Shown: one piece after another, positions 13,306 through 26,600 of the stretch
Layout: each line of letters starts with the position of its first letter
Position numbering within the stretch: the stretch's first letter is position 1
From: Steinernema hermaphroditum
Taxonomy: Eukaryota; Nematoda; Chromadorea; Rhabditida; Steinernematidae
Reading direction: 5' to 3'
Assembly: GCA_030435675.1 (NCBI GenBank)
Contig: CM059621.1
Span: 14,632,001 to 14,696,000 of the forward strand
DNA length: 64,000 bases
Notes under the pieces: generated by a model
Told to the model about the DNA's origin: nothing
The model's input: the letters and a program-made list of their open reading frames with translations, nothing else
The model's database searches: none
Program-made: the position numbers and the translations under genes

Positions 13306-16300
13306 CTAGGCGTTCACACGGAAGTTGGCGAGCGGAGTTCCGGCGAAGGTGAGCTTCTTGGTCATGAGCTCGAAGTCGACGTTTCCGTCCTCGCCGACGA
13401 ACTCCTCGCGGCCGGCCTGCTGGGCCAGGACGCGTCCGCGCTCCGCGTACTTGTTAGCGATGTAGCCCGGAGTCGGCAGAGACGTCGGGGAGCCGACGAT
13501 CTGGTGGCCGTACGCCCACATGTACGCGGCCATCTCGTGTTCATGGATGGGCGCTCCTGTGTCGTCCACGAGGACATTGTATCTCGGCGTCTTGGCCGAT
13601 CCCTGAAGTCAAATCATAAGACTGATATTTATATGGAAAATCCCTGACCTGGAGGGTGGTGTGCGAGTTGAGGTAGAACTCAGGCCACTGGGGATGAACG
13701 ATGCCCGAGTCCACCACGGTTCCCGGCTTGAGGTTCTGCGCCGGGGCCTTGTCTTCGGCCCGGATTTGAGTGGGGAAGATGCGGACGTTGTGCGTCTTGG
13801 ACGGGACCACGAGGACCAACTTCGCCTTGCAGCCGGCGTCCTGAAGGCCAGCCCTCATCTGGGGAACCTCTCCTTCGAGGATGGACGCGTACTGGCCGTC
13901 CGAGGCGCCAACTCTGTAGACGTAGACCTCCTTCGGGAGGGCCTTGCGGCATTTCTGGAACTTCTCGGCCAGCTCCTTGAAGAGCTTCCTCAACTGTTCG
14001 ACCATGCGGTCTTCGCGAGGCTCCTGGAAGACGAACGATCCGGCCAGCTCCTGGATATGGCCCAGATAGTTGCACGTGAAGCCGATCACCGACGGCGTCG
14101 TCGGCTTCATGTTCCTCTTCCGCTGAGCCTCAGTCAAAGGAGCGGCGTGCGAGATTCCGAGTCCCACGTACATCCGCTCGGTGTTGAAGACCTTCTCGTA
14201 GCCAGGAGGCGGCTTGACGGCGTGGTTCAGTCCGCCCATCTGCAAACGAGCGATTAAAGCACGTCTTATAAGCTGTGAATACCTTGATGTGGGTCTTCAG
14301 GGTGATGTTCTCGAGCGTCTGCGAGTTTCCACCGTATCCGGTTGCAGGGCCGGCGGCGAAGTTGAACTTCTCGACCGTTCGGAGCTCGACCACTTGAGTA
14401 ATGATTTTGTGGCGCTGCTCGTTGGCCTTGATCTGACCTAAAATGGGATGATGTAGATGTTGGTTTTCGATGAGTCGGTGATCCCTTTTCCAATTAGTAC
14501 CCCTTTTTACACAGCTACTTACCATGGACGCCCGAGTTCTCGTCTTCTATGATGAAGCAGAACTTGATGCGAGGGGTCATCTTGGTCAACTCCTCAAAGA
14601 AGTTGTTCTTCGATCCTAGCTGGACCTGATCGTAGTTGATCTGCTTGACGACCAAGGGAGCGTCGATGGGGTAGCCACGTGAGTTGAGTTCCTTCTTGAT
14701 GGCGTCGGCGAAGTTCTTGCCGAGCTGTGTCGAGCCTCGTCCGAGCACTCCGACGGCCCACGGCAGCTTCAGAGCGGAGGGCTTGACGAAAGGAAGACGC
14801 ATATTTCCCTTGGCGCGGTCCGTGGCGTTCCAACGACCGTTCGCCGGGTTCACCGTCACCGTGCTGTTGGCGCCAAAGGCGATCGTCGGAACAGGGAGAA
14901 GACGACCCTGGACAACCATAGGCTGCGTGTCGATCGTGTAGGGGAGGGTCTTGGCTTTGCCGTTCCAGAGACCGAGCTCCTTGGCCTGAGCGGCGCCCTG
15001 GTTCTTGCGGTCGGCCGGCAGGATGGCGCAGAAGCGGATCACCGAGGCCGTCTGGGTGGGCGTCTGCTGCTCGTGCGAGACGCGCTGGTTGGGGAGGACG
15101 GTGCAGACCTCCAGAGGGAGATAGGTGATGTTCTTCCGTCCCTGGAAGAAGTTCTTCACCGTGGCGAGGGGGGCGTCCGGGTGCTGCAGTCTGATGTTGT
15201 ATTGCTTCTGGAAATAGTCGAACACGCTGATTTCTCTGCCGTCGCATTCGAACCTAGAAGGAAGGTATTTTAAAATCAGTATCAACAGATTTGGGTTCTG
15301 GATTTAGGGCCTAGGAATACGAGTCCAAAACTCACTTCTTGGTCCTCGCCGTGTCGTTGCAGAGACCGTCGAGCTCGTACTTGCGCTCCCTCTGATGGGT
15401 GGTCAGCACCCATAGCTTCCGGAACTGCTTGTTCAGCGTGTGGACGTCGCCAGCGGTGAGACGGTCGTTTCTAGGCCAAGATCGGATCGACTGTGTCGCC
15501 TTGACAAACAAGTTCTGGTCTCCCTTGTGGAAGACCGACTTGTGAACGTCAAGTACAAGGCCAGTCTCCGGCTTTCCAGCGCCTTCGATGAACCTCACCG
15601 ACTTCTCGATACCGGTCACGAGGGCCTTGGAGTTCTCGAACTTCACGGGCTCGGCCGACGCCATGAAGAAGGACTTGCCGCCTTCGTAGACAGAATGACG
15701 TCTGCAAAGGAAGTACTTAGTTTAAGTATTTAGGAATGTTGATGACAATAAGCCTAGCGGAAAGAACGGCCTCAAATAGTTGAGTTAGACTGAGGTATCT
15801 AGGAAGTTTGCTGTCGTTTAGGCGCCTTTAAATAACCCACTTTGAAACTATCTAACTGTCTAGATCAACCGGGTATTGGTCAGGCATCAGGTATCAAATT
15901 ATACACGCAGAATTTGTGTTAATAAAGTGTTAGACCGTTTTAGACAGATGTAATCTAATCTGATTTTAGGATATCTTTGATCCTTGAGTGTGTCAAAGTA
16001 TCAGACTTTTGTCTAGAATGACGTTCAAGCAGTCTATATGTCTAGACGCTAGACTCATGTGTTTCGCCTACGTACAGCCTCTATCTTTCCCTCTCCCTTC
16101 ACTTACCCTCCGAACAGTGCTTCCTGGGACGTGGCCACCTCGATGAACTGGGCGAGATCGTGCTTCACGCCCTTGACTTCCGACGAGTTCAGGAACGAGA
16201 GATCGTTGAGTGTGAGTTGATACTTGTCTGTGACGGTTTTGACCACGAAGCTGATGGCGTCGACATTCCCGTAAACCTTCGGAATCTCCGCAGGGGTGAG

Positions 16301-16738
16301 GGTGAACTCCTTTGGGGTGCTGTTGGGGATGTCGAGCTTCTTGAGGGCGAAGAGGATCGATTGGCAGTCATAAAACAGCTCCGCCTTTCCGAAAACATTC
16401 GGAAACTTTTCCACGATCTTCAGGAAGGTCTGTCGCGCCTTGTCTTTGTTCTCGATGATGACAAAGCTAAATCGCCGTGGTCAAGATGCTCTACGTTCGG
16501 GAACCTACTCAGCCGCGTCCTTCTTGACCACCTTCACGTCTCGGCCGTTCACCTTCAGCACGATGTCGACGTCGTAGCGGTAGACCGGCACCTGCTGGAG
16601 TCCAAGCTTATAGATGTTCGTCCCGAGACCTCCCTGAATCGCGGCGCCACAGGGGTTGGCGGACTTCTTCTTGGCCGGCATCTTGGAGGAGACGGCGAGG
16701 CCATTCATTTCATCCGCAAGAGAAACCTTTGAGGCCAT
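13306..16738 (-). CDS. Argonaute, WAGO-type (slicer-dead), copy A
   Basis: Argonautes bind small RNAs and silence matching transcripts. Seven exons (16738-16509, 16466-16107, 15701-15336, 15253-14523, 14437-14283, 14239-13649, 13602-13306) join in frame to 909 aa. The N domain is at about 40-250, PAZ at about 280-380 ending LPLEVCTVLPNQRV, MID at about 470-610 and PIWI at about 630-900. PIWI landmarks are YVGLGISH (638-645), YRVGASDGQ (722 on) and GHQIVGSPTSLP with GYIANKYAERG. In slicing Argonautes these sites carry D, D and H; here they are G, V and N. The catalytic tetrad is therefore lost, as in nematode WAGO proteins that use RdRP-made secondary siRNAs. The ATG follows a CTTTCCAG acceptor. 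Domain order and family are clear; which C. elegans WAGO it matches is not. Confidence 0.93.
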
Positions 16739-19700
16739 GATGTTGTTGACCTGGAAAGACAAGAGGACTAGATAAACTGTGTTGGTAGAGCACTGTATAT
16801 AGAGGCGCGAAAAGTGTGAATTGACACAACGGAGCCAGATCGAAGTGTCCAAGGTTCACACTCAGTAACTGCGCGGTAGTCTGGAAACGCGGTACAGTAT
16901 CAAGGACAGGATCAAAGCTGTAAAGGTCTCAAACTCAAAATATTCCAACAACGGTCCTAAATAACACCTGGGGCACCACAAGAACGCGAAGATTAGGCAT
17001 TGAGCGGATGCCTAAAACGAGGAGATTGGTGTCTTTTGAGCTCTGAGTTTTTGGGTTTCCACAGCCATAGACAGAACACACCCAGAAGTGATACATACAA
17101 TACGCTGTGGATATAGTCTCGAAACGCGTCAACTCTGAGGTTAAGATAAGCAGTTGGAGTAGGCATCTGTCCAGCTAAAACGAGAGTGTTAAAATACTCC
17201 AAATTGGAATATGGCAAGAACGAGGTTGAAAGGGAGGGCGTATCACTGAACGAGATAGAGTTCCGAAAGCCGAATGAGGATAGCCTAATTAGAGTGGACG
17301 ACCTAGGAGGGAAGATAGAGCAAAGCTAATTAGCGATGGGCGCCGGATAGCAAAGAGGACTTCCTTGTGGATAATAAAAAAACATCGAACACAGGTGGCT
17401 TCCGTTGACACTCGCGGGACAGGTGTTACCTCGTATGGAGAATCGTGGATCTTTTCCGGTAGGACACGCACCCAAAAAACCACTTAAATATGGGTCATAA
17501 GATGCTTTCCAAGGCCACGGCCATTAAGCGACTTCTTCCATAAATCCAAGTCAGTTTTACATCATCTTTGAGATTTACATCTTCCATTTGTGACATAGAC
17601 CTCTCACGAAAAGAAAACATTCGCTATTTGTATATATCCCGAGCGTAGCCCCCTAACGTAGACTTTGCTTTGGCTTTGTGTCCATAGACATATGAGTCAT
17701 GTTAATACGAGGAATCCCCATCCATCCTAGGAATCAGGGGCTTGTTTTTCGCGCGCATTCGAGGAACACGAAGCAAAGAAAGCAAAAGATCGCCTGGCGG
17801 ATTAACATCCACCTTTGAGAGCCTTTGAAATTGTCAAGAAGCTAACATGTCCATGCTTTTGCCAAAGGATCAGAGCCAAACGGTTGGTCATAAGTGCCCG
17901 TTTTCATACATTTTGGGTACAGTTAAGAGATTAAACTTTGTATAATCTTGATTATCGGAAAATCATTATCTGCCTGATAGTCCATGGTTGGAATCTTCTA
18001 CACAAGCCCTCTATGACCAATATTTATGACTGGAAGGCACAAAATGGCTCAAAAGACAAAAGATACATTGGCTATCCTTATCAGTCAACGCATTCATAAC
18101 GCAACAAAGCACGAAAGTTCGATATTTGAATTGTCCTTTTCGACGTCGTCCGTTGGACAAGGATAAAAATAACAAAAAATTCGACAAATCTAACATTGCA
18201 ACGGGCCCTGCATTTAGATAATGAAGTGCATTATTCATGAAGAATACCATCTGTCTTCAAATGGGATCTCGATTACAATTCTACAGCTGTCAGTTCGAGC
18301 GCATCCAAAAACACAACCGGTTCTTCAACGGCGATCTTCGGCAAGTTTCGGAAATTTTAGATTGTCTCAAAGGGATCAATTCTAGTCTAGCGAGAAAGTG
18401 AGTGGCCGCCGTGACCACAAAATGTTACGAATTTATTTGCGAAATCTAACATTTACATGTTGTCGCACCCCAAATCTAGCCAGAGCTTATTGCCACGCAA
18501 AAACCGCATCTTATGTCCATTCCGAATAAATATTTTAGGTTATAAAGACTACAGTACACAGCCGAAGCCATTCCAGAACACGAAGCGTTGTTGTAAAGCG
18601 TCCCCCACCGCAACCCTTATCTCCGATTTGCGGCGATTAGCCCGAAGGCCGAAATGTTGCAAAGTCACGCGAGCGCCCTTCTCCCATCTCTTTTTTTCTA
18701 ACAATCGATCAAAAAGGGCGCACCGCCGCGCTTTGCACTCCAAAACGCAGCGGTTCACCGGCGTGTCGTCGAGTGCCGTCCGCAGCTGCGGGCGTCGGCG
18801 ACGAGGAACCACTGACCTGCGTCTTGGAGACGATAAGAAGGAACCGAGAGGAGCGAAGCCGTCAGAGGTGCGTGCGTTGTTTACAGTTAGCGAGGCACCG
18901 TGGTGTGATCGCTCGCAACCTTTGAATGTTTTGTGAGCGACGGCGATTCGTTTTTTTTTTTGCGTCTTCGCGATAGAACAAGTGCTGTACGCAGAGAGGA
19001 GCGTTGGCCTCTTGGCGCTCATTGATTTTTGGTCTCGCTGGCCGAAACAAGTGCTTTTGGTTTTGTTTAAGAAAGGACCAGAAATTGGTGAAACGCTTGG
19101 AGTACAAAAAATCAAAGCATAACCTGGATGTTGAGATATGAAAGATGTCTACAAAAATCGCCTTTTAGATACCACTCACAACGGAACCACTTTAAACCAG
19201 TACTTTTCAAAAGTTATGTGTATGATTACATTTCAATGTACAAGACAACATGGAAACAGCATTGGATTTGCTTTTTTCTTTTTTTTGATGCTTTTAAACG
19301 TCACTATCTCATAATGGAGCCATTCCAATTCAATTTGAATTTAGGTGAATGGAGATTTTTACAACTTCCATCTGAGACAAAAGGGAAATTTGAGGGGAAA
19401 ATTCCAACTGAGAGTCGAAAACTAGCGGGTTCGACTAGAGTTTGAATTTCTGTAATTCCGTAAAAGTGGACTATGAAAGAGAAAGAGAGTAGCGAACGGA
19501 CTCTTTGGACTGAGGAACACTGAGAAAAGCGGTCTCCTGCGGGTTCCCTTGACTGCAAACGGGAGATGCGCGTTGGGGGAGGAGTCGCCCAACGTGACGG
19601 CGACGTTCGCAACTGTCATGAACTTGCTGATGCGAACGCGATCGTCGAAAAGTGGAAATTCCATTGTTAAAAGACACCGAGGGGAGGGGGAAGGTCGAAC

Positions 19701-20097
19701 AGAACATCACAAAATGAACAAAGACAAATCCATCAGAAAAAGAGACTGAATATGCCCCCAACGCGTAGCACTATTATGAGCTATGCATCCACAATTACTA
19801 GAAAAAAGGGGACCCAGCTAAAAATAACATTTGTTTACACCCTTGCAACTTTTGTACAAAAACTATCCTGAAAATACGAAATCTATGCCTGATAAAAATC
19901 TGATACGATAATCTGATATGGGGAGCGACATGATGGAGCAATATGATATCGCAAAAAATAAACTGTAAAGTATTCCAAATGTAAACAAACCTTTCTGCGA
20001 ATTATCTGCTTGCTGCGAACCTCTTTATCTGGTGTCCTCATTGACCTTCGACCGTTAGAGTCACATTTCACAGAAAGTGCAAGGGCTATGTGCCGAC
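16739..20097. other. Intergenic upstream of Argonaute A, no supported gene
   Basis: About 3.4 kb with many stop codons in all frames. A GC-richer block at 18600-18930 is open on both strands, but the translations are basic and low in information. I could not build any splice chain. It probably contains the promoter of Argonaute A in its first few hundred bases; no element can be identified by eye. Confidence 0.45.
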
Positions 20098-20167
20098 AGG
20101 AGCGCCAAATCAAAATAGCTCACCGCGGGGAAAATCAATTTTAATTGGCCGCATGTTTGGCGCTCCT
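20098..20167. repeat. Short inverted repeat (12-bp arms)
   Basis: AGGAGCGCCAAA at 20098-20109 is matched by its exact reverse complement TTTGGCGCTCCT at 20156-20167, with a 46-bp spacer. The interior holds a second partial symmetry around CAATTTTAATTGG. This looks like the ends of a very small non-autonomous element or a foldable hairpin. No coding capacity. Confidence 0.6.
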
Positions 20168-20347
20168 AACTGGAAATCATCCAAGGGCCTTGCCGGCATC
20201 CTTGGGATTTACCCGCAATTTAAAGATGGAACTTCTGACTAAGGATTTTCGGTGAATGAGGTGCCGCCGAATATGGGTTCAATACTGATTCTGTTAGCGC
20301 ACCTCATGACTTTACCTAATCAAAATCGGATTATCTGCTATGTTAAT

Positions 20348-21004
20348 CCCATTAGATAGATTCCAATTAGGCAGAGCCAGGTAGCTTTGATAACCTCTTA
20401 AGTCATAAGAGGTGTCGATTTCTGACCTGGTTACATCACAGATCGCTCATAAGTGACGACCGGATCACATCTCTTCAGCCTGCTTCTTAATCCGGATGAT
20501 TGTGTCCGTTTAATCTCCATGCCAGAAGGTGACCGTACCTACAGAAGGCGGAACAACGACAGAACATCGCTTCGCTTCCGTTTTGTCACATCTCTCATGG
20601 CGCCACGACGTTGATATATGTATACGGAACGCTCATTGCAAACATGACTCTCTGACTTTACTTTCACTTCTTTCCTTTCTTGTGACAAGGCCGCGCTGTT
20701 CTGAAAAGGAAACACGTCCTATACACCTGAAACTCTGCAGATAATTAGATACATTTGAACCTATTCTAACGCCAAAATGTTAGCTTTTACTGCGACTTCC
20801 TTCTTGAGAAAAATGAATTGCAATTTTCCAAATTTTTGAGTATTGGCTGCTGGTTGGGCATTGGTAAGGCGCAAAAACGTTTCTTCATTTTACTGAGGTC
20901 ATTAAATAAAACTTCTCACACAGGTTCTAATTTAAATTCTCATTATATAGTGTACATTCAGATGTCACATCTCTCAAGACATTATTGATTCAATACGATT
21001 ATGA
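20348..21004 (+). repeat. 650-bp dispersed repeat, copy 1
   Basis: This stretch is nearly identical to 29744-30400 in the same orientation. Shared landmarks are CCTCTTAAGTCATAAGAGG (a perfect 7-bp hairpin), GACCGTACCTACAGAAGG and ATACATTTGAACC. Copy 1 lacks about 13 bases that copy 2 carries near its hairpin, and similarity falls in the AT-rich stretch at about 20810-20950. A frame of 71 codons (20529-20744) is kept in both copies, but since all the DNA is conserved this does not show coding. The two copies flank Argonaute B. No transposase or terminal repeats were seen. Confidence 0.85.
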
Positions 21005-22284
21005 ACCGTTGAAGAGAAGGTTAGCTTTCAGTGAAAGTTACTTACAGTTCAATCAGGATTGCTTCGATATTTCGTGGCGATGTTCTCAATGCCGCTTGAT
21101 TTGCGGGCGTACAAGATTCGGCAGAATGCCCAATGAGCTTATGTATGTATATGGAATGCTCTTTGAATTCAAAATTCACAACTCATCTGGTCTCCTTTTT
21201 CTTCCGCGTTGAAGAGGCCGCTGGGCTCTCCATCGATTTCAAAGCACAGCTTCTCGAAGGAAATCAATGATCCAGCATGATCTGATCAACAATACTGAAA
21301 AACGTTGACCATTTAATCTCAACATGTGGCGAAACGAAAAAAGGAAACCTTTCTGATAGCTGACTCTAAATATTACATGCTACTACATTCTTTTACATCA
21401 CTGTGGCATAGTCGTCAGCTCCTTCGTTTAAGCCGGAGCTTGGATGCTAGTAGCCTGATACAGAAAAATAAAGATCAACGGAAAAAGCTACTCTACAAAA
21501 CGTCTTAAGCCCAATCGGCAATCTATGGAGACTCTATATCTGCACCTACTTCCATCACAGTGACCTTCGCGGGATACTGTTTTCGACGGCTACCACGAAT
21601 CATATGTCAAGTTGACAAAACAACAACGGTGAGAAAACATCAGCAGGGGTGCAACGGTGTGTGAACGGTGTCGAGCTGACCGATTACAAGCTGCGAATGT
21701 TGTGCGACTGAATGATGTTCGCAAAGTGGAAAAGAACGTTCGGAAGTGGGCGGAGTTAGGGGGGGGGGAAAGGTGAATTATAGGATGCCCGGGACGAAGG
21801 CCACGGCATGATGTATAAGGTTGTAATGGATTTATTTGAAACATAGAGAAAACGGCCATTGAAATGGGGACAAATTTAAAGATTTGTCTTTCAATCTAAA
21901 ATGGCTTTTTTTGAGAGACTCGAGACCAAAACTCAAAACTTAAAGCCATTTGTGACGTGGAATAACAGAAATACACTAGAAGTTTCTTCGACAAAGCCTT
22001 CGAAGATTGGTCAGTGTCAGTGATGCCGGGGAGAAGAGCCTCTCGCGTTCGGCATGAATAGTGCTTTAGGGCTCACTTTGAGTCGAGTTTTGCCGAAAAG
22101 TCAAAACCTCAAGACTCAAAACTTGAACAGCCCTGCTTCGAAGGTACCCTTTGTGGTCATCGAGCACATATGAAATGCCTCTCCGAAGATACCGGAGCCC
22201 TTTGAGATATGAACTAATTATACATATATAAACCCGGCTGCGCGCGAATTCGCGCCCTCCAGGTATTAAAAGCCAATTAGCCTG

Positions 22285-22430
22285 TAGCCCTGCGGGCGGC
22301 AAGATTGGCGCTCATGCAAAAAGCTGAAGTTGGGGCCTAAAACTGTAGCCCTGCGGGCGGCGAGAAACCATAGCCCTGCGGGCTGCAAGACACCAATAGC
22401 CCTGCGGGCGGCAAGATTGGCGCTCATGTA
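22285..22430. repeat. Four copies of a GC-rich 16-25-bp unit
   Basis: TAGCCCTGCGGGCGGC begins at 22285, 22346, 22371 (one change) and 22397. Copies one and four extend identically through AAGATTGGCGCTCATG. The GCCCTGCGGGC core is itself an interrupted palindrome, so each unit can form a hairpin. The block sits in AT-rich DNA upstream of nothing obvious and is not coding in any frame that stays open. Confidence 0.75.
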
Positions 22431-22579
22431 AATGGCTAAAGTGGGCGAAAAAACTGTAAAGTTTCAGGAAACTCGAACCGAAAACACTGCTGGTTACAAA
22501 ATAGGCAAAAAATCACTCAAAAACAGCAAAAAAACTCAAAGCCTAGCAGCACCAGAGAGATAGTGGAAGTGGAGCACTA

Positions 22580-22770
22580 CCATCTCAACTGTCTGTGTGG
22601 CTCATTGCGAACGTTCTCTGTTTGTAAGCGGGCGGTGTCGGGTTCGGTTCCCCTCGGGGTCCTTATTTTGTGTGGGTGTTTCCGCCGTGCGCACGGAAAA
22701 ACACACACACACACACACAGACCAACGGACCCGTCGGTTCTCCATTTATATATAGGGGATCTGTCTATGT
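22580..22770 (+). mobile_element. Probable tRNA-derived SINE
   Basis: The head contains an A-box-like TGGCTCATTGCG at 22598 and a B-box-like GGTTCGGTTCC at 22641-22651. The 43-base spacing between them matches a tRNA internal promoter. The rest does not fold as a functional tRNA: the T stem pairs only three bases before failing. A CA dinucleotide run (22701-22719) and a distinctive tail, TTCTCCATTTATATATAGGGG, follow. A diverged relative of head and tail appears at 52181-52361. Together this fits an RNA polymerase III SINE; target-site duplications were not found by eye. Confidence 0.5.
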
Positions 22771-23347
22771 TTGTATATCTCTGTTGATACCGCTTTCAGA
22801 TCAGATGATAGTTTTAGTTGCTCTAAGCACTAATGAACTTTTAACTTTCCCTATCTTTCATTCGTTGCGGTCAAGGCAATCCATGGCAATCCAATAATTT
22901 GTGACTATTGTGACAGCAAAGTTTATAATACACCCATTTATACATTTTCACCTGTTTATAATCGTTAAATCGCTTAAATTTATGAGTTGGGAAAATGCAT
23001 GAGGTCCGGGAAAGTACGAAAGGCTTTGGTTTAATGACTGAAATCAACGACATGTTTTGTTTTTGGGAGAAATTTGTTGAACTAAGTTCTGGCGCCCACA
23101 CTGATGACCACACTGCACAAGACAACTGAGCCAAGAACCTGAGGACAAACACAAAACTCTCTATGTCTCTTTTTACTCCGGCTTCCATAGCCTTTTCCTT
23201 TTCAACTCTTTCTGACGCTACTTTGCCTCCTCTTCCTACTCCTCTCCCAAAGCTTTACTTATCTACTCCTCGCTGACTTCCCTCTCACCTAAACTCTCCT
23301 CTGTCTTCCCCGGGGATACTGTACCGCAATAACACAATCTAAACCAC

Positions 23348-23353
23348 TTTATT
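23348..23353 (-). terminator. Candidate polyadenylation signal for Argonaute B
   Basis: AATAAA on the minus strand, about 290 bases past the stop codon of the second Argonaute. It is the first canonical signal I find downstream, so it would imply a 3' UTR near 300 nt. Not confirmed by any transcript. Confidence 0.4.
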
Positions 23354-23638
23354 TAGCAATTCTTTTAAACAAAGATCCTGCGATGACGGACAAAGGAATT
23401 CGGGCTACGATGTCAGAGAAGTCTGAAAACGACCAGTTACGACTCATTGACCGGAGTGCAGAATTTGTCTGCCTAGGGATTCTTTGTAGACAGTCACTGA
23501 TGGAGGAATCGGTTGTGTTCAGACAGTTCGTCTTCCACAAAACAACATTTATCATCGGAATTACAGGGTCAGAGTGCATCAATAGTGGAAAATAAAACAC
23601 AGGGATCATCGGGAAAACAACAATTACACTAAAACATC

Positions 23639-26600
23639 TTAGGCGTTCACACGGTAGCGGTTGAAGGGTCCCATGGAGAGCGCCTGCGTCATCTTGTCGA
23701 AGTCCTGATGCGCGTTGTCGTCGAGGAATGCCGGGTTCATGAGGTCGTACTGCTGGGCGATGACGCGGCCCCGTTCGGCGTAGGAGCTGGCGATATAGGC
23801 CGGCGCAGGCAGCGACGTGGGCAGACCCACGATCTGATGGCCGTAGGACCAAGCGTAGGCCGTCATTTCGTGCTCGTGGATGGGGACGGCGGCGTCGTCG
23901 ACCAGGATGTTATAGCGAGGGGTGTTGGCGGTGCCCTGGAATGGGAGAGAAGGTTAAGGAAGGGTTGAAAATGAGCCGTCTCGGAAGACTTATTCTAGAC
24001 AGATAACATGCAAGAACTGCTCGAAAACGACCGGTTGTCACTAGTAGTATAAGTCTAGCGACTTTCAGTCTGCAGACAGCTTTTAAAAGCGGTCGTTTTC
24101 AGACGGTTTTTATAGCGGAATTCTTAGTGTTTCTGTCTCACCTGAAGCGTCTGATGGGACGTCAAGAAGAACTCCGGGAACTTCGGGTGGACGATGCGCG
24201 AGTCGACGACTGTTCCGGGCTTCACATTCTGGAACGGCGCCTTGTCCTCGGCCTTGATCTGCGCGGGATACATGCGGAGATGATGCGTCTTCGACGGCAC
24301 CACAAGAGTCAGCTTCGCGTTGACGCCGGCGGCTTTGAGTCCGGCCCTCATGAGAGGAACTTCGTTCTGCAGGATCTCCGAGTACTGCCCTTCGGAGGCT
24401 CCCACACGGAACACGTAGACTTCGTTGATCTCCGGGCGGACCTTCTTGAACATGGCCGCGTAGGTGTCGAAGATCTTGGCCAGCGAGCTGACCATCTTGT
24501 CCTCGCGGGCTTCCTGATAAAAATAATCACCCGCGAGGGCCTGAACATGCGCGCCGAGATGGTTGGCACAAATTCCGATGACGCTGGGGACGGCCTTCTG
24601 CCCGCGCGCCTTCTGGAATTCCGTCAGGGGGCTGCCATGGCTGATCCCGAGTCCCACATACATTCGGTTCTTCGCGAATATTTTATCGAAGCCCTGTGGG
24701 GCCTTCAAAATGTGGTTGAGCCCGCCGAGCTGAAAAGGATTCAATGAGAGGGGGCATCAGAGTGCTATCGGATTACCTTTACGTTGGTCTTCAAACAAAG
24801 GTTCTCTAGGGTCTGACCTTTTCCGTATCCGGACTGATATCCGAGATTGAACTTGAAGTCGTTCACCGTCGACAGCTTGACGTCTTGTGTGATCACCTTG
24901 AACTTCTGTTCGTTTGCCTTGATGAGACCTGAAATGTATAGAGTTCAGCTCGAATGTGCTCGAAGTAAAAGTTTACCATGGTAGGAGTAGTGGTCGTCTT
25001 CGATCAAGAGACAGAATCGAATCTTGTTCTGCGAGAGCTTGGCGAAGAAGTTGTCGGGATTGCCCAGTTCCAACTCGTTAGGGCTGATGCTCTTGATGAG
25101 CGGCCGGGGGAAGGACTTCATTCCACGGGCGGTGCACTCGGCGTCGATGGCCCTGGCGAAGTTCTCCGCAAGCTTGTCCATGCCGCGGTCATCCTGCACC
25201 AGATAGGCGACGGCCCAGGGCCACTTGTCCACTCCGGGGATGCGACAGTTTCCGGGAATGGCGAAGGGAAGACGGGCGTTCTTGTTCTGGCCCTTGATCG
25301 CCTGCCACTTGCCCGTGTTCGGGTTCACGGTGACAGTGGCCTGGCCACCGTACTGGATGGACGGAGGAGGGAGATGGCGACCCTGGACCACGAGGGGATT
25401 CGCCTCGACGCTGAAGGGGAAAGTGTGCGGCTTCCAGAGGCCGAGCTTGTCCGCCTGGAAGCGGATGTCCTCCTTGCGGCGCGAGGGGACGATGGCGCAG
25501 AGCTTGATGACAGAGGCCGTCTGCTGGGGCGTCTCTTGGTCTTTCTTGACGCGCTGGTTGGGGAGCACCATGCAGAGCTCCAGTGGGAGATGGGTAGTCT
25601 CCGTCTTGCCCTTGAACTTGTGCTTCGAGATGGCCAGAGGGGCGTCGGGGTGCTGGAGACGCTTGCCATATTGTTTGGCGAAGTACTCGAACACCGAAAC
25701 CTTCTGACCCTGGCAGTCGAATCTGGAAAAGTGGCTTGTTCCAGAAAGTGAGGATCTTCCAAAACAACTTACGTGATCTGCTTGGAGTTCTGCGCGATGA
25801 TGCCACTGATCTCGTACTGGCGCACCCTCTGCAAATTGGTCTCCACGTACAAGCCCTTGAACTGCTTGCTGATGGAGGTGACGTCCCTCGGGTTGACGCG
25901 GTCATCGCGCGGCCAGTTGCGAATGCTTTGCGTCGCCTTCGCGTAGAGAGTCTGTCCCTCCTTGTGAAAACAGGCCTTATTTGAGTCCAGTACGAGCGTC
26001 GCCTCGGCTGATCCCAGGCCCTCTACAAAGCGGGCGCTCTTCTGGACTCCTGAGCACAGGAGCTTCGATGGCTCGTAGTTGACGGGCTGGCCCGAGCTCT
26101 TGACGTAAGAGATGCCTGTCGTGAAGGAGACGTGGTCTCTGCAATGGTGAGGTTTAGTCTCAGTCTCAGAAGCACAACCACACGTAAGGACTGTAGGTTA
26201 AGGTTAGATGCCCAGAGGCTAGACAGTCTAGACTGCATGCCGTACTGTCTGCAAACGTCTCAAAAGCACTTACTCATCGAAAAGGGCATGCTGACTGCTG
26301 GCGATCTCGAGGAACTGGGCCAGATCGTGCTTGAGGGACTTGACGTCGGAGGTGTTCAAGAAGGAAAGGTCGTCCATCGTCATCTGGTACTTGTCGGTAA
26401 CGGGTTTTACGATGAAGGAGATGGCGTCGACGCGGCCGAACACTCCCGGGAGGTCGTCCGTGGACAGGATGAACTCGCGACCGGACTTCTCGGTGATAGG
26501 GAGCTTGGAGATGGAGAAGAGGGTGCTCTGCAGGTCGTAGAACAGATCCTGACGCTTTCCGAAGACGTCCCGGTGCTTCTCGACGACCTTCAAGAAAGTG

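Noticed and set aside
13541..16732. Long plus-strand frames opposite the Argonaute A exons (up to 198 codons)
   Set aside because: They mirror GC-rich coding exons on the other strand, stop at exon edges and have Leu/Arg/Asp-biased composition. Same for the frames opposite Argonaute B.
20529..20744. 71-codon frame conserved in both 650-bp repeats
   Set aside because: The DNA of the repeats is near-identical throughout, so frame conservation carries no coding signal.
21750..21775. Run of G residues as a possible structural element
   Set aside because: A single homopolymer of about 10 bases; no repeated G-tracts as needed for a quadruplex.
22590..22665. A tRNA gene
   Set aside because: A and B boxes are present but the T stem and acceptor stem do not pair, so a SINE head is a better reading.
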